A stretch of DNA of 10,077 bases, taken from Eubacteriales Family XIII. Incertae Sedis bacterium (lineage in GTDB: Bacteria; Bacillota_A; Clostridia; Peptostreptococcales; Anaerovoracaceae). Where the stretch lies: positions 1 to 10,077 of the forward strand of contig JAITLA010000112.1 of the NCBI GenBank assembly GCA_031278145.1, in the 5' to 3' direction. Below, piece after piece: positions 6,126 through 10,077 of the stretch (within the stretch, counting starts at the first letter, position 1; each line of letters begins with the position of its first letter). The translations under genes were made by a program, and so were the position numbers. The notes under the pieces were generated by a model. It was not told the DNA's origin, made no database searches, and saw only the letters and a list, made by a program, of their open reading frames with translations.

Positions 6126-7427
6126 ATGAGATTGAAAAGGATTTTTGCGGTACTTTCGGCAATCGCGCTGTGCTTCATGCTTGCCGCGTGCGGCGGCGGA
6201 GGCGGCGGGGATGAAGAGAGCGGAAGCGCGGACGGCGGCGCACCCGTGGGCGAAGCGCCGGCCACCATCAAGATCGGCATCCCGAATCCGACCACGGGCA
6301 AGATCGCCAGCTTCGGCATAGGCACGCCTTGGGCCGAGAATCTCGCCGTCGATCTGGTGAATGCGGAGGGGGGCATCTACATCGAGGAATACGACACGAA
6401 GATCCCCATCGAGCTGATCGTCGTGGACACGGAGAGCGATTCGACAAAGGCCTCCGAGGTGACGCAGCAGCTCATCGAGCAGAACGACGTCGATATGCTC
6501 ATCGCGCGCCACACGCCGGACACGGCCCTGCCCGTATCGGCCATGGGTGAGCGCTACGGCGTCCCCACGGTTTCCCTTGAGTGCCCCATTGACCCCTGGC
6601 TGCAGGGCGGCCCTTACGAGTGGGTCTACCACGCATTTTGGAAGGTTGAGACCAATTTCGAGCTGTTCAAGTCCATGTGGGAAGAGCTGGGATACGGCGA
6701 AGGAACCGTCGTCGGTTTCATGTTCCCCAACGACGCGGACGGCCTCGCTTGGTACGAGGTGTTCAAGCCCCTGTGCGACGAGGCCGGCTACGTGATCTCC
6801 GATCCCGGTCGCTACCCCATCATGAACCAAGACTGGACCGCGGTCATATCGCAGTTCAAGGCCGACGGCGTGCAGATCATCACGGGCTGCGACGTGGCGC
6901 CCGACTTCGCGTCCTTCGCCTCTCAGGCGGAGCAGCAGGGTCTGAAATACGACCTCGCGACCTTGGGCCGCGCCTTCCTCTATCCGGCGGACGCGAACGC
7001 CAACCCGCCCGAGATCGCGGAAGGGCTGACCTGCGAGGTGTGGTGGAGCCCGTGGCATCCCTACACGTCCTCTCTGACGGGCATGACCTGCGCGGAAATG
7101 GCAAGCCAATACGAAGAGGAATTCGGCATCGAGTGGTCCGCACCCATGGGTTATAAGTACGCCGGCGTCGAGATCGCCATAGACGCGCTGAAGCGGGCGC
7201 AATCCCTCGATCCCGTCAAGATCCGCGACGCCATAGGCGAGACGGACCTCGACACGATAGTCGGCCCCATCAAGTACGATCCCGCGACCCACGTCGCCGA
7301 GACGCCCATCGTGGGCGGTCAGTGGAAGCTGAACGAAGCCGGCGACGCCGTGGAAATCAAGATCGTCAAGAACGACAAAAACCCGCAGATCCCCACGAAC
7401 GCGAAGCTGGAGCTGCCGAGCAGGTAG
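6126..7427 (+). CDS. ABC transporter substrate-binding lipoprotein (HAAT)
   Basis: Extracytoplasmic solute-binding protein of 433 residues, the ligand receptor of a branched-chain-amino-acid-type (HAAT) ABC importer. ATG 6126 has AGGAGG at 6114-6119, six bases upstream, and starts a lipoprotein signal: basic MRLKR, a hydrophobic core, then lipobox LAAC with Cys22 as the lipid-anchored residue. A Gly/Asp/Ser-rich linker (about 23-43) leads to a type I periplasmic-binding (Peripla_BP_6) fold beginning IKIGIPNPTTGKIASFG, with a second strand around ELIVVDTESDSTKA. An earlier in-frame ATG at 6042 would add 28 residues before the signal peptide and lies within the promoter. The ligand is not evident; this family binds amino acids, urea, amides and, in several bacteria, aromatic acids. 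Neighbourhood makes an aromatic ligand plausible. The many Trp and Tyr residues at 6580-6680 and 7035-7070 may line a pocket. Confidence 0.93.
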   Translation: MRLKRIFAVLSAIALCFMLAACGGGGGGDEESGSADGGAPVGEAPATIKIGIPNPTTGKIASFGIGTPWAENLAVDLVNAEGGIYIEEYDTKIPIELIVVDTESDSTKASEVTQQLIEQNDVDMLIARHTPDTALPVSAMGERYGVPTVSLECPIDPWLQGGPYEWVYHAFWKVETNFELFKSMWEELGYGEGTVVGFMFPNDADGLAWYEVFKPLCDEAGYVISDPGRYPIMNQDWTAVISQFKADGVQIITGCDVAPDFASFASQAEQQGLKYDLATLGRAFLYPADANANPPEIAEGLTCEVWWSPWHPYTSSLTGMTCAEMASQYEEEFGIEWSAPMGYKYAGVEIAIDALKRAQSLDPVKIRDAIGETDLDTIVGPIKYDPATHVAETPIVGGQWKLNEAGDAVEIKIVKNDKNPQIPTNAKLELPSR

Positions 7428-7472
7428 AGTGCCGCAAGACCGTCCGTCGTGAACAAAGCGCTCCGGCGCTTA

Positions 7473-7528
7473 CGCCGCGCCGCGCCGGAGGGGGGCTTTT
7501 CGGTCCCCCCTCTTTCGCGGCGGTTTTT
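7473..7528 (+). terminator. Composite terminator after the binding protein
   Basis: An inner hairpin pairs GAGGGGGG (7488-7495) with CCCCCCTC (7505-7512). An outer stem pairs CGCCGCG (7473-7479) with CGCGGCG (7516-7522) and is followed by G and five T (7524-7528). Together they make a strong terminator between the binding protein and the ATPase genes. Partial termination here would give more binding protein than transporter, a common arrangement in ABC importers. No second promoter is evident before 7578, so readthrough probably feeds the downstream genes. Confidence 0.65.
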
Positions 7529-7577
7529 GCGTCTCTCACGGCGATCCCTTGCGGAAGGGGATGGAAAGGGACACGGT

Positions 7578-8303
7578 ATGAACACAATACTGAAAGTCGA
7601 GAATCTCCATGTCGCTTACGGCAAATTCAGAGTGTTGCACACGCTTTCTTTTGATGTGGAAACGGGACGGGTTCTCGGCATCATAGGCCCCAACGGTGCG
7701 GGCAAGACGACGCTGATGAACGCCCTGTCCGGCCTTGTTATCCCATACGAAGGAAGCATTATTTTTGACGGGGACGACATAACGAAAAAATCTCCGGACA
7801 AACGCTGCCGGCTCGGGCTTGGGAGAACCTATCAGGTTCCGCGCCCCTTCGAGGGACTGACGGTCTTTGAGAACGTGCTTGTCGGTGCCGCCTACGGGAC
7901 GGGAAAGAGCGAACGCGCCACGGTGGACAAGACCGCCGATGTGCTGAAAGCCACATCGCTTTACGAAAAGGCCGACGTCGTGGCCGGCCGGCTTGCGCTG
8001 CTCGACAGGAAACGGCTTGAGATAGCCAGGGCCTTGGCCACGGAACCCAAGCTCCTTCTGCTCGACGAGGTTGCGGCGGGTTTGACGGATGCCGAGGTGC
8101 ACGAGGTTATGGATCTGGTCGAGTACCTGAAGGGCACAGGCATTACCATTATATGGATAGAACATGTAATCAAGACCATGGCCGAGTCCACGGATAAGCT
8201 TCTCTGCCTTGCCACGGGTACGCGGCTGATATACGGGGACCCCGGTTACGTCATGGGTTCGAAGGAGGTTGAGGAAGTATATTTGGGGGTTGAAGAAGAT
8301 TGA
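7578..8303 (+). CDS. livG: HAAT transporter ATPase, LivG type
   Basis: Cytoplasmic ATP-binding subunit of 241 residues that drives the importer. ATG 7578 has GGAAAGGG at 7563-7570; an upstream in-frame start at 7449 would place the N-terminus inside the terminator. Walker A is GPNGAGKT (37-44), the Q-loop is Gln86 within GLGRTYQVPRPF (a LivG hallmark), Walker B is LLLLDE (159-164), and the H-loop His is 196. The signature motif is not LSGGQ but the divergent AGRLALLDRKRLEIARAL (136-153), a variant I recall from some LivG proteins. It is also somewhat shorter than the classical LivG of about 255 residues. The stop overlaps the TTG of the next ATPase, so the two are translationally coupled and probably form a heterodimer. 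Confidence 0.92.
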   Translation: MNTILKVENLHVAYGKFRVLHTLSFDVETGRVLGIIGPNGAGKTTLMNALSGLVIPYEGSIIFDGDDITKKSPDKRCRLGLGRTYQVPRPFEGLTVFENVLVGAAYGTGKSERATVDKTADVLKATSLYEKADVVAGRLALLDRKRLEIARALATEPKLLLLDEVAAGLTDAEVHEVMDLVEYLKGTGITIIWIEHVIKTMAESTDKLLCLATGTRLIYGDPGYVMGSKEVEEVYLGVEED

Positions 8304-9010
8304 GCGCATTGTTGAAGGTTGAAAACATAGATGCTTTTTACGGAGACTTTCAGGCTGTGCAGCAGGCTTCCTTCGATGTGGAAGAAAAGAAGATCGTCTC
8401 CGTCATAGGGACGAACGGCGCGGGCAAGACCACGTTGATGAAGGTCATTGGCGGCACGCTCGCCGCGCGCGGCGGAAAGGTCCGCTTCGAGGATACGGAT
8501 ATCACGGGTTGGCCGCCGCACAGGATCGTCGATCTCGGCATCTCGCAGGTGCCGGAGGGCGGTAAGGTGTTCGCCCGCATGTCGGTCAAGGACAACCTGA
8601 TCATGGGTTCGTACACGGCAAAGGCGCGCAAGGGCGCGGGCGCGGCTCTGGAAAGGGTGTATGAGCTGTTTCCGATGCTGAAGGAGAAGTCGGAGCAGGA
8701 CGCGGGCAGCCTCAGCGGGGGACAGCGGCAGATGGTCGCGATAGGCCGCGCCCTGATGTCGAATCCCAGGCTCATATTCTTCGACGAGATATCCTTGGGT
8801 CTCGCGCCCACCATCATAAAGGATATCTATGCGCGCATAAAGCAGCTTAATGCCGAGGGCATTACGATTGTGCTGGTCGAGCAGGACGTGAAGCGCAGCC
8901 TGAAAACCTGCGAGACGGCCTATGTGATGCTGAAAGGGAAGGTCGTGTTGTCCGGCAAATCGAAAGACTTGACCGAGGAAACGGTGAGCAAGGCGTATTT
9001 TGGCATGTAG
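8300..9010 (+). CDS. livF: HAAT transporter ATPase, LivF type
   Basis: Second ATP-binding subunit, 236 residues, close to the usual LivF length. The start is TTG 8300, overlapping the livG stop by four bases (TTGA); the ribosome binding site is weak (GAAGAAG), consistent with coupling to livG translation. Walker A is GTNGAGKT (37-44), the Q-loop lies at ISQVPEGGKVF (81-91, the pattern normal for LivF), the signature is LSGGQRQ (138-144), and Walker B is LIFFDE (158-163). The usual H-loop His is replaced by Gln195 in LVEQD, as is typical of LivF. Because the LivG partner has an altered signature, this subunit carries the only canonical LSGGQ of the pair. Confidence 0.93.
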   Translation: MSALLKVENIDAFYGDFQAVQQASFDVEEKKIVSVIGTNGAGKTTLMKVIGGTLAARGGKVRFEDTDITGWPPHRIVDLGISQVPEGGKVFARMSVKDNLIMGSYTAKARKGAGAALERVYELFPMLKEKSEQDAGSLSGGQRQMVAIGRALMSNPRLIFFDEISLGLAPTIIKDIYARIKQLNAEGITIVLVEQDVKRSLKTCETAYVMLKGKVVLSGKSKDLTEETVSKAYFGM

Positions 9011-9083
9011 CGCGGTTTCGCGGACGCGGCCCGGCGCTTCGCCGCCCGGAGGATGCGGCGGACAGTTGGAAAGGGGGACGGCA

Positions 9084-9950
9084 TTGGACGCAATCGCAAT
9101 CATTCAATCGATCATTCAAGGCCTGTTGCTGGGTGGGCTTTATGCGGCGGTGGGCATCGGCATGAGCATGATATTCGGCATTGTCCGGATAACCAATCTC
9201 GCGCACGGCGACTTCCTCATCCTTGCCGCCTTTATAAGCCTCTTCGTCATGAACGCTTTGGGATGCAATCCCTTTCTGTCCTTGATAATCGTGATCCCGG
9301 TGATGTTCCTCATAGGCTACGTCATACAGGTCACCATGCTCAACAAGGTGCTGTCGCGGGGGGCGGAACCGCCGCTCTTGATAACCTTCGGGTTTTCGAT
9401 CATTATCCAGAACCTGCTGCTCTATTATTTCACGGCCAACGCTCAAAAATTATCCACGCCCTTGCTTTTGAAGAGCATCGCGATTGGCGACAGCATCAGG
9501 GTACCGATCATGTACCTGCTCTCCTGCGTCATCGGCGTGGCTGTCATAGCGATTCTGAGCCTGTACATGAAGCGCACCTATCAGGGCAAGGCGATACGCG
9601 CCACTTCCGACGACAACGAGGCCGCCCAGCTCATGGGCGTGAACATAAAGCGGACCTACGGCATAGCCATGGGCATATCCATGATGACCGCCGGCGTGAC
9701 GGGTGTCATGATAGGAATCCTGTTCAACTTCTATCCGAGCAGCGGCGCCGCCTATCTCATAGTCGCCTTCGCCGTCGTCGTCATCGGCGGTATAGGCAGC
9801 ATCAACGGCACGCTGGTCGCGGGTTTCATCTTCGGCTTGGCGCAGGTGCTGGGCGGGCAGATACTCGGCGCCACGTACCAGCAGCTCATAGGCTATCTGG
9901 TGCTGCTTATCATGCTCATAGTCAGGCCGCAGGGCCTGTTTGCGAAGTAA
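9084..9950 (+). CDS. livH: HAAT transporter permease, LivH type
   Basis: Inner-membrane permease of 288 residues, the normal LivH length. TTG 9084 is chosen because AAGGGGG (9071-9077) sits six bases upstream; the in-frame ATG at 9000 overlaps livF and adds a Cys/Gly/Arg-rich stretch unlike any permease. The sequence starts with the family pattern GLLLGGLYAAVGIGMSMIFGIVRITNLAHGDF (given here only by its key parts GGLYA and NLAHGDF), has about eight hydrophobic segments, and carries the cytoplasmic coupling motif IRATSDDNEAAQLMGVN, which contacts the ATPases. It ends with the usual RPQGLF. It forms the channel together with the LivM-type permease that follows 13 bases later. The 73 bases between livF and this start hold only short GC hairpins. 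Confidence 0.92.
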   Translation: MDAIAIIQSIIQGLLLGGLYAAVGIGMSMIFGIVRITNLAHGDFLILAAFISLFVMNALGCNPFLSLIIVIPVMFLIGYVIQVTMLNKVLSRGAEPPLLITFGFSIIIQNLLLYYFTANAQKLSTPLLLKSIAIGDSIRVPIMYLLSCVIGVAVIAILSLYMKRTYQGKAIRATSDDNEAAQLMGVNIKRTYGIAMGISMMTAGVTGVMIGILFNFYPSSGAAYLIVAFAVVVIGGIGSINGTLVAGFIFGLAQVLGGQILGATYQQLIGYLVLLIMLIVRPQGLFAK

Positions 9951-9963
9951 GGGGGCGCATGCG

Positions 9964-10077
9964 ATGAGACTGAATATCGGAAATGTGAAGGAATTGTTTC
10001 TGCGTTACGCCGTTGTGATCATCATACTGGCCGTGCTCTTTACGCTGCCGCTTTACGGCGGCAAATACGTGATCATG
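9964..10077 (+). CDS. livM: HAAT transporter permease, LivM type (5' end)
   Basis: The first 38 codons of a membrane protein that runs off the right edge. ATG 9964 has GGGGG (9951-9955) eight bases upstream; an ATG at 9959 in another frame stops at once. The visible part is a polar, basic N-terminus followed by a hydrophobic helix (about residues 15-30) and LYGGKYVIM, which fits the start of a LivM-type permease. Its place directly after livH in the usual binding protein-livG-livF-livH-livM order makes the call likely, though the diagnostic regions lie outside the window. Confidence 0.8.
   Translation, partial: MRLNIGNVKELFLRYAVVIIILAVLFTLPLYGGKYVIM

Noticed and set aside
6051..7292. A 413-codon minus-strand frame opposite the binding protein
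   Set aside because: No motifs and Arg/Val/Gly/Asp-rich composition; the sense strand carries a clear lipoprotein signal and binding-protein fold.

Overview
This window is a stretch of a moderately GC-rich bacterial chromosome that reads as an anaerobic aromatic-compound catabolism locus. All recognisable genes lie on the + strand, with strong AGGAGG-type ribosome binding sites and many non-ATG starts (four TTG). The enzyme at its heart is oxygen-sensitive and known from fermenters. Frequent ATA isoleucine codons in a GC-rich context, a lipoprotein-anchored binding protein and strong Shine-Dalgarno sites fit a strict anaerobe such as a Clostridia-type Firmicute or a member of the Synergistota. 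That placement is inference only.

Layout: (1) 2-91, the last 29 codons of an unrecognised gene. (2) 92-484, a long AT-richer leader with an extended -10 promoter and a terminator hairpin preceded by a possible competing antiterminator pairing. (3) 485-3918, two translationally coupled genes for the large (molybdopterin) and small (iron-sulfur) subunits of a pyrogallol-phloroglucinol transhydroxylase-type enzyme, ended by a hairpin. (4) 4040-5889, a sodium:solute symporter followed by two tiny one-helix membrane proteins (35 and 39 residues), each with its own strong ribosome binding site. (5) 6022-10077, a branched-chain-amino-acid-type (HAAT) ABC transporter with its own promoter: lipoprotein binding protein, terminator, two ATPases, permease LivH, and the start of permease LivM, cut by the window edge.

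How they may work together: the transhydroxylase converts pyrogallol to phloroglucinol, the step that makes the ring reducible in anaerobic gallate breakdown. The symporter and the ABC transporter next to it may import the aromatic substrate or a related carboxylate. The transport link rests on position only. The most interesting items are the two micropeptides downstream of the symporter, the attenuator-like leader before the transhydroxylase, and the pairing of two different uptake systems with one oxidoreductase. I saw no mobile element, CRISPR array, tRNA or rRNA.
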